Shown here: one piece after another, positions 27,523-35,962 of the stretch
Layout of the letters: each line of letters starts with the position of its first letter
How positions within the stretch are numbered: position 1 is the stretch's first letter
Assembly: GCA_001940845.1 (NCBI GenBank)
Contig: MSGV01000038.1
Coordinates: 1 to 59,375, forward strand
Source of the DNA: Christensenellaceae bacterium Phil7
GTDB taxonomy: Bacteria; Bacillota; Clostridia; Christensenellales; CAG-138
Direction of reading: 5' to 3'
DNA: 59,375 nucleotides
Notes under the pieces: model-generated
What the model was told of the DNA's origin: nothing
Seen by the model: the letters and a program-made list of their open reading frames with translations, nothing else
The model's database searches: none
Position numbers and translations under genes: made by a program

Positions 27523-28266
27523 TCATTCATTCGTTTTTTCTTTTATACCAACTGACAACCTTGCTATCACTCCACCGGGCTTATCCAATATCCAAGCAGG
27601 CGTATCTTCAAAATAGACCGTATCTTCAATCTTATAGCCCAGCTTGCGGACTTCCTCAATAAATCTTTCTATATGAGGCGGAACATACATTCCCTCATTC
27701 TGCTCGACAAAGCTGCATACATAATCGCCTTCCGGAAAAGGTATGTATTCTTCCCCGTCTATAGCATGCTTAAATAAGAATTTTGGGCGCAAAGTATCAA
27801 CATCCTCTGCGATTCCAAGGTAATATCCCATATGATGATAGCTAATCGTCATTCTGGGCCTATAATCCGGATAAATCACAGATAATCTGCGCTCCTCCAT
27901 GTGCTCCACAAAATATTGCTCGCCAATATGAGCAATATAGCTGTTGCGAAGCTCCATGCGATGTTCAAGATAGCTCTTGCCATCACGAAGCTTTCGTATT
28001 TGTTCCTCCGCCCGGCTAACACATTCCTCCACAATTTTAACATTGCCGCCCGTGCCTTCGCTTGCCAGCATCGCCTTTATCTCCGCAAGACTCAGACCCG
28101 TTGATTGCAGAAGCTTTATCTCTTCCATCCTCGCTGCCTGCCGCTGCGAATATTCTCGATATCCATTTTCCAGAACCCTTTCTGGCTTCAACAGTCCGAT
28201 TTCATCATAATAGAACAGAGTTCGCTTCTCTACTCCGCACCTTTTTGCAAATTCACTCGTCTTCAT
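27523..28266 (-). CDS. MerR family transcriptional regulator with effector-binding domain
   Basis: A 247-residue regulator. The N-terminal winged helix-turn-helix (MKTSEFAKRCGVEKRTLFYYDEIGLLKPER, then NGYREYSQ) is typical of MerR proteins, followed by a dimerisation coiled coil (about 80-115) and a C-terminal domain of about 130 residues (TISYHHMGYYLGIAE, EYIPFPEGDYVCSFVEQNEG) resembling GyrI-like/BmrR-type ligand-binding domains with aromatic pockets for hydrophobic drugs. It may sense a cationic or lipophilic compound. A perfect dyad inside a 19-base-spaced promoter lies 44 bases upstream of its start (28310-28340). No drug pump gene is adjacent, so the regulated target is unclear. Confidence 0.88.
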   Translation of the reverse strand: MKTSEFAKRCGVEKRTLFYYDEIGLLKPERVLENGYREYSQRQAARMEEIKLLQSTGLSLAEIKAMLASEGTGGNVKIVEECVSRAEEQIRKLRDGKSYLEHRMELRNSYIAHIGEQYFVEHMEERRLSVIYPDYRPRMTISYHHMGYYLGIAEDVDTLRPKFLFKHAIDGEEYIPFPEGDYVCSFVEQNEGMYVPPHIERFIEEVRKLGYKIEDTVYFEDTPAWILDKPGGVIARLSVGIKEKTNE

Positions 28267-28309
28267 TTCACTGCCACCGTAAAATTAAAAATATATTTTA
28301 AAAAACAGC

Positions 28310-28340
28310 TTGACTATAACGTAACGTTACACCTTATCCT
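28310..28340 (+). promoter_or_regulatory. MerR-type promoter/operator
   Basis: TTGACT (28310-28315), a 19-base spacer, then TATCCT (28335-28340). Inside the spacer is a perfect odd palindrome, TAACGT-A-ACGTTA (28317-28329). A 19-base spacer with a central dyad is the hallmark of promoters that MerR regulators activate by twisting DNA. It points to the plus strand, away from the MerR gene; the MerR gene itself could be autoregulated from the same dyad. Confidence 0.65.
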
Positions 28341-28467
28341 TATGATAACAGATTTTCCGTGGAATTTCAAGTGTATCTTTGCAGACACTTGCGGATACAC
28401 TTATCGTTCCCGGGTTTATGATTAAGCAACCTTCCTCCATGTTCGTTTAGGCTTAGCGATGGGGTTC

Positions 28468-28581
28468 GGAGCGTGCTGCATTCCATGCAGCACTCCTTAC
28501 CTTCATCACCTCTTAAAAAGCATGATATTTTCGATTCGTGCCAAGGCTATGAATTCCGCATCCATAGCTTTGGTGCGATTC
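28468..28581 (+). ncRNA. Candidate structured RNA downstream of the MerR-type promoter
   Basis: Two strong plus-strand hairpins: a perfect 9-bp stem GTGCTGCAT/ATGCAGCAC (28473-28481 with 28485-28493) extended by GGA/TCC, and a 16-bp stem (28536-28551 with 28563-28578, 11-base loop) whose only departures from Watson-Crick are three G-T pairs that are stable in plus-strand RNA but not in minus-strand RNA. No ORF with a ribosome binding site covers them. No known RNA family is recognised. The region lies upstream of the aminotransferase promoter. Confidence 0.4.
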
Positions 28582-28709
28582 TTTTCATATAAGCATTGAA
28601 GCATATCTTACCACGATTACTATGACTTATATTCATTTCATTTACCTGACCATATCTTTTATATTTTTATTCAAATGAACTCCTAACCATCATCTCTATG
28701 TAAATATAC

Positions 28710-28738
28710 TTGCAACCGATGCCAATAAAGGCTACAAT
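28710..28738 (+). promoter_or_regulatory. SigA-type promoter of the aminotransferase/tyrS unit
   Basis: TTGCAA (28710-28715), 17 bases, TACAAT (28733-28738); leader of about 78 bases to the next start. Confidence 0.65.
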
Positions 28739-28822
28739 TAGGTTAGAGAACATGTGCAAAGCAGCGTATACTTATTTGCACATTCATTCTCAATCATTTT
28801 GACCTATATGGAGGTAGATATT

Positions 28823-30013
28823 ATGCAGATAGCAGAGCGTATGCAAGGCGTTACCGGCAGTGCTATAAGAGAGCTCTTCAAGCTCTTAGGAGATCCGGCG
28901 ATCATCTCATTTGGCGGCGGTAATCCTGCAAAGGAGTGCTTTCCAAAGGAAGAGATCCGCAATATCGCCGATGAGCTTCTTCGCGATAAAGCGGACATCC
29001 TTCTCCAGTATGGTGCCACTGAGGGATATTTGCCCCTGCGCAAAGCCTATATAGAGAAGATCCTGCCCGATCTCGGCTTGAGCGCAGAGCTCGATAATGT
29101 GCTTGCACTTACCGGTTCAATGCAAGGGCTCGATTTGATCTGCAAAGCGGTCATAAACCCTGGCGACGTCATTCTCGTTGAAGAACCCAGTTTTTTAGGA
29201 GCACTTCAGACCTTCCGCGTTGCACAAGCAAAGCTCGTTCCCGTGCCTCTTCATACCGATGGTATCCATGTTGATGAACTCGAAGCCATTGTTGAGGAGT
29301 ATAGGCCCGTCATGTTCTATACCATTCCAACCTTCCAGAATCCTACAAGCTGGATATCGGGAATTGAAGCAAGAAAGGCCATTGCAAGGCTTGCTGCGGA
29401 ATACGATATGCTGGTCATCGAGGATGATCCCTATGCTGCTCTCCGTTTCGGCGGTGAAAAGCTGCCCACTATCAAAAGCTTCGATACCAGCGATAATGTT
29501 ATCCTCCTATCCAGCTTTTCGAAGACCATATCGCCCGGCCTTCGTGTTGCACTTTGCTGCGGCAATAAGGAGCTTATTCGTAAGCTCACTATCGCCAAGC
29601 AGGGCTCCGATACGCATTCTCCCAATCTGAATCAGGCGATAATCGCTGAATACCTGAATCGCGATCTGCTCCCGTCCCACATAAAGGAAATTTCTGCGGT
29701 ATATGCTAATTCCGCAAAGATCATGACCGATTCCATGGAAAAGTATTTCCCGGAATGGGTTCATTATGAAAAGCCAATAGGTGGTCTCTTCATCTGGTGC
29801 ACCCTGCCCGATGGCTGGGATGCGGCAGAACTTTTCAAGCGCGCCGTTGAGCGCAAGGTTGCTTTCGTTACAGGAGCCCCCTTCTTCGTTACACCCGGCA
29901 AAGGCAACAATACCTTCCGGCTTAATTTCTCCGCCGAACCCGAGGCAAGGATACGTCAAGGCATACAAACCATCGGTGAATTGCTTCATGAAATGAATGC
30001 GGAGAGAAAATAA
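28823..30013 (+). CDS. PLP-dependent class I/II aminotransferase (2-aminoadipate aminotransferase-like)
   Basis: A 396-residue aminotransferase of the PLP fold type I. It starts MQIAERMQGVTGSAIRELFK and has ISFGGGNPAKECFP, ALTGSMQGLDLICKAV, FYTIPTFQNPTSW, VIEDDPYAALRF and the PLP-binding Lys in LLSSFSKTISPGLRVA, the pattern of LysN / MocR-like aminotransferases acting on 2-aminoadipate, aromatic or branched-chain amino acids. The ATG at 28823 follows GGAGGTAGATATT and is preferred over an upstream in-frame start that has no ribosome binding site. In an amino acid fermenter it could feed the oxidative Stickland branch by making 2-oxoacids. Confidence 0.88.
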   Translation: MQIAERMQGVTGSAIRELFKLLGDPAIISFGGGNPAKECFPKEEIRNIADELLRDKADILLQYGATEGYLPLRKAYIEKILPDLGLSAELDNVLALTGSMQGLDLICKAVINPGDVILVEEPSFLGALQTFRVAQAKLVPVPLHTDGIHVDELEAIVEEYRPVMFYTIPTFQNPTSWISGIEARKAIARLAAEYDMLVIEDDPYAALRFGGEKLPTIKSFDTSDNVILLSSFSKTISPGLRVALCCGNKELIRKLTIAKQGSDTHSPNLNQAIIAEYLNRDLLPSHIKEISAVYANSAKIMTDSMEKYFPEWVHYEKPIGGLFIWCTLPDGWDAAELFKRAVERKVAFVTGAPFFVTPGKGNNTFRLNFSAEPEARIRQGIQTIGELLHEMNAERK

Positions 30014-30076
30014 TTCTTTAGAAAGGATGAGGTAGCAGAGCCTATTCACAATGCTCTGTTTGCCTCCGGTAGACCA

Positions 30077-31330
30077 ATGGACACCTTTAAATCGACTCCA
30101 CCGACTGCTAACGCCTACGATATGCTGGAGGCGCGCGGCTATCTCAAGCAATGCTCCCATCCCGAGGAGCTTCGCGAGCTGCTCGGCAAGGAAAGGATTA
30201 CCTTCTATATAGGCTTCGATCCCACTGCTGAAAGCCTCACCGTCGGTCACTATGTTGCAATGTGCGTTATGGCACATATGCAGCGCTGCGGACACCGCCC
30301 CATAGTACTTCTTGGCGGCGGTACTGCTATGATTGCGGACCCATCCGGTAAAACTGAACTGAGAAAGCTTCTCAGTGTGGAAGAGCTTGACCGCAATGTG
30401 GAGGGAATCAAACAGCAGATGTCCCGGCTAATAGATTTCGAAGGCGAAAACGGTGCAATACTCGTTAATAATGCCGAATGGCTTCGAAACCTAAACTTCA
30501 TGGATTTCATGCGCGATATAGCGGTTCATTTCTCAGTAAATGAGATGCTCCGTGCCGAATGCTATAAGCAGCGATATGAACGCGGGCTGACCTTCTTTGA
30601 ATTCAGCTATATGCTCATGCAAAGCTATGATTTTCTCTGCCTAAACAGGAAATATGGCTGTGAGCTGGAAATGGGCGGTGATGACCAGTGGAGTAATATT
30701 CTCGGAGGCGCTGACCTAATTCGCCGTAAGGAGCGCAAGCGTGCATATGCGCTCACGACACGACTTCTGACCACCGCTGATGGTAAGAAGATGGGCAAGA
30801 CCGAAAAGGGAGCCGTTTGGCTCTCAAAAGAACGCACGAGCGTATTCGATTTTTACCAATACTTCCGTAACATTGCGGATTCGGATGTCAAGACCTGCCT
30901 TAGCCTTTTGACCTTCATTCCTATGGATGAGATCAATGCGCTCTGTGCTGAGGGTGCGGACATCAATGAAGCGAAGCGCGTACTCGCTTTCACCATTACC
31001 AAACAGGTGCATGGTGAAGAGGAAGCCAGGAAGGCTGAGGAAGCTGCTCTTGCCCTATTCTCCGGCAAAGGCAGCATAGAGCATATGCCGACGGTCAACA
31101 TCACCGATTCCGATATAGAGGAAACCGGAATGGCACTCACCCGCCTGCTAGTTCTCTCCGGTATCGAAAAATCCAATTCTGCTGCCATCCGCTCCGTCAA
31201 GGAAGGCGGTATCAGCGTGGACGATATCAAGATTTCGGATACCCACACGGTGCTCGATCCAGCCAAACTATCCGATGGTATCATCCTTAAAAAGGGTAAA
31301 AAGACCTTCGTCCGGTTAATAAAGCAATAA
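30077..31330 (+). CDS. tyrS: Tyrosyl-tRNA synthetase
   Basis: A 417-residue class I synthetase. The Rossmann fold starts at TFYIGFDPTAESLTVGH, where the HIGH motif reads TVGH (55-58), a variant seen in one clostridial TyrRS group. The KMSKS equivalent is KMGKT at 238-242. A C-terminal S4 RNA-binding domain is present (SIEKSNSAAIRSVKEGGISVD). Upstream is a small hairpin (CAGAGC/GCTCTG at about 30037-30057), but no full T-box is seen. It follows the aminotransferase gene by 63 bases. Confidence 0.95.
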   Translation: MDTFKSTPPTANAYDMLEARGYLKQCSHPEELRELLGKERITFYIGFDPTAESLTVGHYVAMCVMAHMQRCGHRPIVLLGGGTAMIADPSGKTELRKLLSVEELDRNVEGIKQQMSRLIDFEGENGAILVNNAEWLRNLNFMDFMRDIAVHFSVNEMLRAECYKQRYERGLTFFEFSYMLMQSYDFLCLNRKYGCELEMGGDDQWSNILGGADLIRRKERKRAYALTTRLLTTADGKKMGKTEKGAVWLSKERTSVFDFYQYFRNIADSDVKTCLSLLTFIPMDEINALCAEGADINEAKRVLAFTITKQVHGEEEARKAEEAALALFSGKGSIEHMPTVNITDSDIEETGMALTRLLVLSGIEKSNSAAIRSVKEGGISVDDIKISDTHTVLDPAKLSDGIILKKGKKTFVRLIKQ

Positions 31331-31351
31331 ACCGCATTCTGCCGACCGCTT

Positions 31352-31984
31352 ATGCCATTGAAGCCATATAAAACTCCCAAAACTCGAGCTGAAACGGAAT
31401 TTGTCATAAACAAATCCCGTTTCATTGGGCGATGCTTTCCCGTTAACAGCGAATCGGAAGCTTTATCACTGCTTGAGGAGGTACGAAAGCTTCATGATGA
31501 TGCGACTCACAATTGCTGGGCATATAATCTGCGCGGAGGAATAACCCGTTTTTCCGATGATGGCGAGCCTGGAGGGACTGCCGGAATGCCCATCATGGAT
31601 ACGCTGATTCGATCGGATACACAAGATGCGTTGATAGTCGTCACTCGATATTTCGGCGGTATTCTTCTCGGTAGCGGCGGGCTCGTTCGTGCATACAGCA
31701 AGGCTGCAAGCGAATCGCTTGCCCTTGCCGGCATACTCCATATGATGCCCTGCAATGAGATCGAATTTATAGTTGACTATACACGCTATGGCGGATTGGA
31801 GGGCTTTGTGCGCAGCAATTCCACCATCAAGGGAGTTGAATTTCTCGAAAATATCCGCTTTAACTGCCTTGTGCCCTTTGATAAAACCGCTCAGTTCATC
31901 GCGGATATAATTGAACGCACCGATGGCAGGAGCACACCTGCGATCATTGGCGAGGAATACCTTCCGCTTGCAGCAGCGCAGTAG
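31352..31984 (+). CDS. YigZ/IMPACT family protein
   Basis: A 210-residue protein with the UPF0029 (IMPACT) N-terminal domain: KSRFIGRCFPVNSESEALSLLEEVRKLHDDATHNCWAYNL, FSDDGEPGGTAGMPIMDTL and VVTRYFGGILLGSGGLVRAYSKAA are diagnostic, followed by a small C-terminal ferredoxin-like DUF1949 domain. Members are linked to translation control (GCN2 regulation in eukaryotes), but the bacterial role is unclear. It starts 21 bases after tyrS and probably shares its transcript. Confidence 0.9.
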   Translation: MPLKPYKTPKTRAETEFVINKSRFIGRCFPVNSESEALSLLEEVRKLHDDATHNCWAYNLRGGITRFSDDGEPGGTAGMPIMDTLIRSDTQDALIVVTRYFGGILLGSGGLVRAYSKAASESLALAGILHMMPCNEIEFIVDYTRYGGLEGFVRSNSTIKGVEFLENIRFNCLVPFDKTAQFIADIIERTDGRSTPAIIGEEYLPLAAAQ

Positions 31985-32107
31985 TGCCGCAAAGCGCCTC
32001 ATTGCATTTTGCAAGCAATACCATCCTGCGTTTTTAAGCTATCCATGCACGTTCGTTCGTGCTGAAATATAAAACCATACATATTGTTCTTTTCAGGAGG
32101 CAACAAA

Positions 32108-33196
32108 ATGAATATTTCTATCACCAAGGCAACCGAGCTCAAAACGAAACCGACACTCACAGAGGAAGCCGGTCTCGGTTTTGGTAAACGCTTCACCGAT
32201 CATATGTTCATGATGAATTATGATGATGGAGGATGGCATGATGCACGCATCGTCCCCTATCAGAAGCTTTGCTTTGATCCTTCCTGCGCAGTCTTCCACT
32301 ACGCACAGGAGATTTTTGAAGGGCTAAAGGCCTATCGCGCCGAGGATGATCGCATACTCATGTTCCGCGCAAGGGATAATGCCGAGCGTCTCAATAATTC
32401 TGCAAAGCGCATGTGCATGCCGACCATCGATATCGAGGATAACTATGAGGCTATGCGCCAGCTTGTTCAAGTCGAGCGAGACTGGGTGCCCCATAGTGCA
32501 GGCACCAGTCTCTATCTGCGCCCAACCATGATCGCTACCGACCCCGCCCTCGGCGTACACGCTTCTCACAGCTATCTATATTACATCATCTGCGCTCCAT
32601 CCGGTGCTTACTATAAAGCAGGGCTTGCGCCCATCCGCATTCGCGTTGAAGATAAGTATGTTCGTGCAATTCGCGGCGGTACCGGCTTTGCAAAGACCGG
32701 CGGCAACTATGCTTGCTCCATCCTTGCAGGCGCAGAAGCCGAAAAAGAAGGTTATAGCCAGGTGCTTTGGCTTGATGGCGAGCATCTCAAGTACGTCCAG
32801 GAAGTTGGCGCAATGAATATGATGTTCTTCATCGATGGCAAGCTCGTTACCGCTCCATTGGAGGATACCATTCTTCCCGGCATCACCCGCCGCAGCGTCA
32901 TGACCCTTGCAAAGGAGATGGGCATAGAGGTTGAGGAACGTCCCCTCTCCGTGGACGAACTCATCGCAGCAGGTGAAAGCGGCAAGCTGACCGAAGCATT
33001 CGGTACCGGCACTGCTGCGGTTGTTTCTCCCGTCGGCGAGCTCACCTATCGGGATAAGCATATCTATCTTGGCGATAAGAACATCAATAATGGTATTGGC
33101 GAGCTCACAATGAAGCTCTATAATACCCTCACCGGTCTCCAGTGGGGCAGAATCGCCGATACCCACGGCTGGGTAACCGATATCGATAAGAAATAA
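32108..33196 (+). CDS. ilvE: Branched-chain amino acid aminotransferase
   Basis: A 362-residue PLP fold type IV enzyme that interconverts leucine, isoleucine and valine with their 2-oxoacids. Diagnostic stretches are YAQEIFEGLKAYR, SLYLRPTMIATDP, GGTGFAKTGGNYACS (with the PLP-binding Lys) and EVGAMNMMFFIDG, ending LQWGRIADTHGWV. The ATG at 32108 follows CAGGAGG. It is monocistronic, ending at a strong terminator, and could serve biosynthesis or oxidative Stickland use of branched-chain amino acids. Confidence 0.95.
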   Translation: MNISITKATELKTKPTLTEEAGLGFGKRFTDHMFMMNYDDGGWHDARIVPYQKLCFDPSCAVFHYAQEIFEGLKAYRAEDDRILMFRARDNAERLNNSAKRMCMPTIDIEDNYEAMRQLVQVERDWVPHSAGTSLYLRPTMIATDPALGVHASHSYLYYIICAPSGAYYKAGLAPIRIRVEDKYVRAIRGGTGFAKTGGNYACSILAGAEAEKEGYSQVLWLDGEHLKYVQEVGAMNMMFFIDGKLVTAPLEDTILPGITRRSVMTLAKEMGIEVEERPLSVDELIAAGESGKLTEAFGTGTAAVVSPVGELTYRDKHIYLGDKNINNGIGELTMKLYNTLTGLQWGRIADTHGWVTDIDKK

Positions 33197-33219
33197 TTTC
33201 ACGAGCCGATTAAAATTGT

Positions 33220-33258
33220 CGTGCGGAACGGTCATATGCCGTTCTGCACGAATTTATT
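33220..33258 (+). terminator. Rho-independent terminator after ilvE
   Basis: A 12-bp stem (33220-33231 with 33239-33250, one G-T pair), 7-base loop, then AATTTATTTTT. Confidence 0.88.
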
Positions 33259-33368
33259 TTTCCTGTGTTTTTCATTTGATTTGTATGTTAAAAATCAAGT
33301 ATAACACTCTCTATCACAATTCTACTTTACGTATATATATATATTTAATTTTGTTGATAAATTTAATG

Positions 33369-33396
33369 TTGACTTTATCAAAATTTACGTTATAAT
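33369..33396 (+). promoter_or_regulatory. SigA-type promoter of the 33427 gene
   Basis: TTGACT (33369-33374), 16 bases, TATAAT (33391-33396), about 30 bases before the ATG, with AAGGAGG in between. Confidence 0.75.
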
Positions 33397-33426
33397 GTTG
33401 CATATACGGCTAAGGAGGATTTTATC

Positions 33427-34083
33427 ATGGAAGTAAATTCAAAGTTCATCTCGATCAACGAAGCTCCTGTTTCAGATCAGGGAAAGAAGCATCGCAAGCT
33501 TTTTATCATTATAATTCCGATTATAATCGTTGCTTTACTAGCTGCGGTTATCGTAATGGCACTCCAACTCAAAGATTATCATGATGGCAGCAACGCAACC
33601 TATCGCTTTGGTTCGTTTGGAGGGGATGACATTAAATCCGTTGGTAAATTCCGGGTGCTTTACGATCCCAACATGAATAATTTGGAGTTCGCTCAATTGG
33701 CAGCCGCCGATTATTATGACATCGTTATCTTTACCCGAGCACAGGCAGATGCATTTGGAGGCGATGAGGCAGTATTTGCTCTTGCAGAAAAGCCCTATCA
33801 GCTTTTCGTTATTGAAAATTCTGTGGATACGATCGATGCAGTACGCAATGAGCAGGGAATGCTTTCAGATAATGAAAAGCATGCTGATTCGAAATACTAC
33901 TTCGGTCTTTCAAAGCTGCCTAACGGCGGTGACATAAAGGTCGATTATGAAGTTGCACTCGATGGGGGAAAAGATTATTCTACCGAAATGCGCAATATGC
34001 TTACATCATTGCAGATTTCTTCAGAATGGGGGCATCAGGTTCTCAATTTTGCTGATTTCCCTTATATTGAGCCGGCCAACTGA
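33427..34083 (+). CDS. Hypothetical single-pass membrane protein
   Basis: A 218-residue protein with a cytoplasmic N-terminus of about 25 residues (basic KKHRK before the membrane), one membrane helix (LFIIIIPIIIVALLAAVIVMAL, about 26-47) and an outward-facing domain of about 170 residues. I recognise no family; the DYYDIVIFTRAQADAFGGDE region could be part of a small alpha/beta fold. It has its own promoter and is followed by a 12-bp inverted repeat. It sits next to the tRNA-Sec gene, but nothing links it to selenium. Confidence 0.75.
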   Translation: MEVNSKFISINEAPVSDQGKKHRKLFIIIIPIIIVALLAAVIVMALQLKDYHDGSNATYRFGSFGGDDIKSVGKFRVLYDPNMNNLEFAQLAAADYYDIVIFTRAQADAFGGDEAVFALAEKPYQLFVIENSVDTIDAVRNEQGMLSDNEKHADSKYYFGLSKLPNGGDIKVDYEVALDGGKDYSTEMRNMLTSLQISSEWGHQVLNFADFPYIEPAN

Positions 34084-34116
34084 AATCATTGAATGATTTG
34101 ATCTAATACTGTCAAC

Positions 34117-34147
34117 TTGAGGCAAGCACCTAAAATGCTTGCCTCAA
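34117..34147 (+). terminator. Perfect 12-bp inverted repeat, probable terminator
   Basis: TTGAGGCAAGCA (34117-34128) pairs exactly with 34136-34147, loop of 7. No clear T-run follows, so termination may be incomplete. Confidence 0.5.
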
Positions 34148-34194
34148 ATGCATCATCTGCATTCAATAAATAACAATATAACATCAAATCCAAC

Positions 34195-34223
34195 TTGAAA
34201 TGGACTGCGCGTTATGCTATAAT
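34195..34223 (+). promoter_or_regulatory. SigA-type promoter of tRNA-Sec
   Basis: TTGAAA (34195-34200), 17 bases, TATAAT (34218-34223). The predicted start of transcription falls at the mature 5' end of the tRNA. Confidence 0.85.
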
Positions 34224-34229
34224 TGTGTT

Positions 34230-34326
34230 GGGAGCAGATGGGTGCTGGTGTGCCCTCCGGTCTTCAAAACCGGTAAGAGCGGTTAGGAGCCGCTTAGGTG
34301 GGTTCGATTCCCACATGTTCCCGCCA
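34230..34326 (+). tRNA. selC: tRNA-Sec (anticodon TCA)
   Basis: A 97-base tRNA with the features of selenocysteine tRNA: anticodon TCA (34264-34266) in the loop CTTCAAA, a long variable arm (AAGAGCGGTTAGGAGCCGCTT), an extended D arm, T arm GTGGG-TTCGATT-CCCAC and an encoded GCCA end. The acceptor GGGAGCA pairs with TGTTCCC including a G-T pair. It reads UGA as selenocysteine in grdB and grdA, is served by selA and selB downstream, and has its own promoter and terminator. Confidence 0.97.
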
Positions 34327-34359
34327 ATGAAAGCTTTTTAAGCTCCACCATCGCTAAGA

Positions 34360-34397
34360 CGGTCTCATTCCTATCGAATGAGACCGGTTTTTGTTTT
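34360..34397 (+). terminator. Rho-independent terminator after tRNA-Sec
   Basis: An 11-bp perfect stem (34360-34370 with 34376-34386, loop CTATC) followed by GTTTTTGTTTTT. It also lies at the 3' end of the converging selD gene. Confidence 0.92.
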
Positions 34398-34401
34398 TAA
34401 A

Positions 34402-35439
34402 TCATTCAACTATGATCCAATTCTCCGCTCTTTCCTCAACGCGCCCTATGAGCTCCGCGCCGGCAATGTTCTCTTTCAGTTCCTTCAGGCAAGCATCGGC
34501 GTCAGCAGCATCGACCGCCATCAACAAGCCTCCGCTCGTCTGCGGATCAAACATTATATCCTCCAAAGCTCGATCGATCGGTCGCTTCCATGTGACTCCA
34601 TTTTGTGCATATTCGCGGTTGCGGTATGCTCCGGCCGGAATGAAGCCCATCTGTGCGAGCTCATATGCCTCCCTATGATACGGAAGGCGGTCTGAGAATA
34701 GGCGTACAGTACATCCGCTGCCCTGTGCCAGTTCATAGCTATGCCCCATCAGCGCAAAGCCCGTAACATCGGTGCAGCCATGTACATCATATTTCATCAT
34801 GATCTCTGCCGCATATTTATTCAGGGTTGCCATCTGCGTATATATGCGCTGCATGACCGCTTCATCCACCATATCGGCTTTGAATGCAGTCGTAATTATG
34901 CCTATGCCCAATGGCTTGGTTAAAATAAGACTATCTCCTGCCTTTGCGCTGCTATTCTTGAGCACCCTATCCGGGTGAACAAAGCCGCTGACAGCAAGCC
35001 CATATATCGGCTCAGCTCCATGGATGGTGTGCCCACCGGTAATTATCGTATCTGCCTCATACGCCTTTTCATAGCCTCCGCGCAGGATCTGCTGAACGGT
35101 TTCTTTATCCATGCTTTCCGGTATGCACATGATATTCAGCGCAAGCCTTGGCGTGCCGCCCATGGCATAGACATCGCTCAGCGCATTGGCTGCGGCGATC
35201 TGACCATACATGAATGGATCATCCACTATCGGCGGAAAAAAATCCGTCGTCTGCACCAGCGCTGTATCATCATTTATAGCATATACACTGGCATCATCAC
35301 TCTTATCATAGCCAACGATCAATCGCGAATCTGTATGGGTTCGGAATCCCTCCAGCATTTTCACGAGCGTTCCCGCTCCAACCTTTGCCCCGCAGCCCGC
35401 GCAGGATGCAAGCTTCGTCAATTTAACCTCTGTTTCCAT
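34402..35439 (-). CDS. selD: Selenide, water dikinase (selenophosphate synthetase)
   Basis: A 345-residue enzyme that makes selenophosphate from selenide and ATP, the selenium donor for SelA. The N-terminus LTKLASCAGCGAKVG contains Cys16 at the position of the catalytic Cys/Sec, with Lys19 as the partner Lys, so this SelD uses Cys and is not itself a selenoprotein. ATP-binding parts (VQTTDFFPPIVDDPFMYGQIAAANALSDVYAMGG and GHTIHG) are present. GAGGTG precedes the ATG. It is the last gene of a minus-strand operon with yedE, the TusA-like gene and the DUF3343 gene. Confidence 0.97.
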   Translation of the reverse strand: METEVKLTKLASCAGCGAKVGAGTLVKMLEGFRTHTDSRLIVGYDKSDDASVYAINDDTALVQTTDFFPPIVDDPFMYGQIAAANALSDVYAMGGTPRLALNIMCIPESMDKETVQQILRGGYEKAYEADTIITGGHTIHGAEPIYGLAVSGFVHPDRVLKNSSAKAGDSLILTKPLGIGIITTAFKADMVDEAVMQRIYTQMATLNKYAAEIMMKYDVHGCTDVTGFALMGHSYELAQGSGCTVRLFSDRLPYHREAYELAQMGFIPAGAYRNREYAQNGVTWKRPIDRALEDIMFDPQTSGGLLMAVDAADADACLKELKENIAGAELIGRVEERAENWIIVE

Positions 35440-35462
35440 ATTTCACCTCTATATCGCCGAAA

Positions 35463-35714
35463 TCACTCTCTGCTGTAAAGCTCCGAATAACCATCGGTTT
35501 CCACTCTAAAAACGGCTTCCAACTCATCAAAATCGGCTTCATTGGATTCGTCATTTGGGATTATAACATCCCCCGTGCAGCATACGCAAGTACCGCAGCT
35601 GCTGCTCAAAGAACGCGGAACGGGCATCAGCTTTGCAGCGATGCCCTTTTCTGCACATTTTCTTTTATAACTTATTGCCCCAAAATGGGAGTAAAATGTT
35701 ATAATGTACTCCAT
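35463..35714 (-). CDS. DUF3343 protein, putative Se/S carrier
   Basis: An 83-residue protein: IITFYSHFGAISYKRKCAEKGIAAKLMPVPRSLSSSCGTCV and the C-terminal Asp/Glu-rich end match the DUF3343 (putative Se/S carrier-like) family. The SSCGTCVCC cluster gives several Cys residues that could carry persulfide or perselenide. Its ATG follows directly on the TAA of the TusA-like gene, so the two are coupled. The genetic context, between a TusA-like protein and selD, supports passing reduced selenium to SelD, but no reaction has been shown for the family. Confidence 0.85.
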   Translation of the reverse strand: MEYIITFYSHFGAISYKRKCAEKGIAAKLMPVPRSLSSSCGTCVCCTGDVIIPNDESNEADFDELEAVFRVETDGYSELYSRE

Positions 35715-35927
35715 TTATTTTCTAAGCTCCAGCGTATATTCGCCATCAGCCTCCGTTATGCTGACGGAGTAGCCCTGATGCTCCGCAAAGCGGGTCACAT
35801 TCTCCTTCGATGCGACATTATCAACTATTACCGTCATGCAGCGAGCGTTTTCCTCGCTCGCCATCGCTTTTTTAACCATTACAACCGGTTCAGGACAGGA
35901 AAGTCCCCTTGCATCCAACACGCTCAT
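35715..35927 (-). CDS. yedF: TusA/YedF-like sulfurtransferase-type protein
   Basis: A 70-residue SirA/TusA-fold protein: VLDARGLSCPEPVVMVKKAM contains the CPxP motif whose Cys carries sulfur or selenium in this family. Full-length YedF proteins of selenium clusters often have an additional C-terminal domain; here that part may be represented by the separate DUF3343 gene that follows directly. GAAGGAG precedes the ATG. It lies 35 bases after yedE. Confidence 0.88.
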   Translation of the reverse strand: MSVLDARGLSCPEPVVMVKKAMASEENARCMTVIVDNVASKENVTRFAEHQGYSVSITEADGEYTLELRK

Positions 35928-35962
35928 ATCATTTTCTCCTTCAAATTAAGTTTAAGCCGCCG

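Noticed and set aside
28105-28425. 106-residue plus-strand ORF opposite the MerR gene
   Set aside because: It is antisense to the helix-turn-helix coding region and runs through the operator; shadow frame.
30014-30076. T-box in front of tyrS
   Set aside because: Only 63 bases with a small hairpin; no GGTGGTACCGCG element.
34402-35439. selD as a third selenoprotein
   Set aside because: The codon at the catalytic position (residue 16) encodes Cys and no in-frame TGA occurs.
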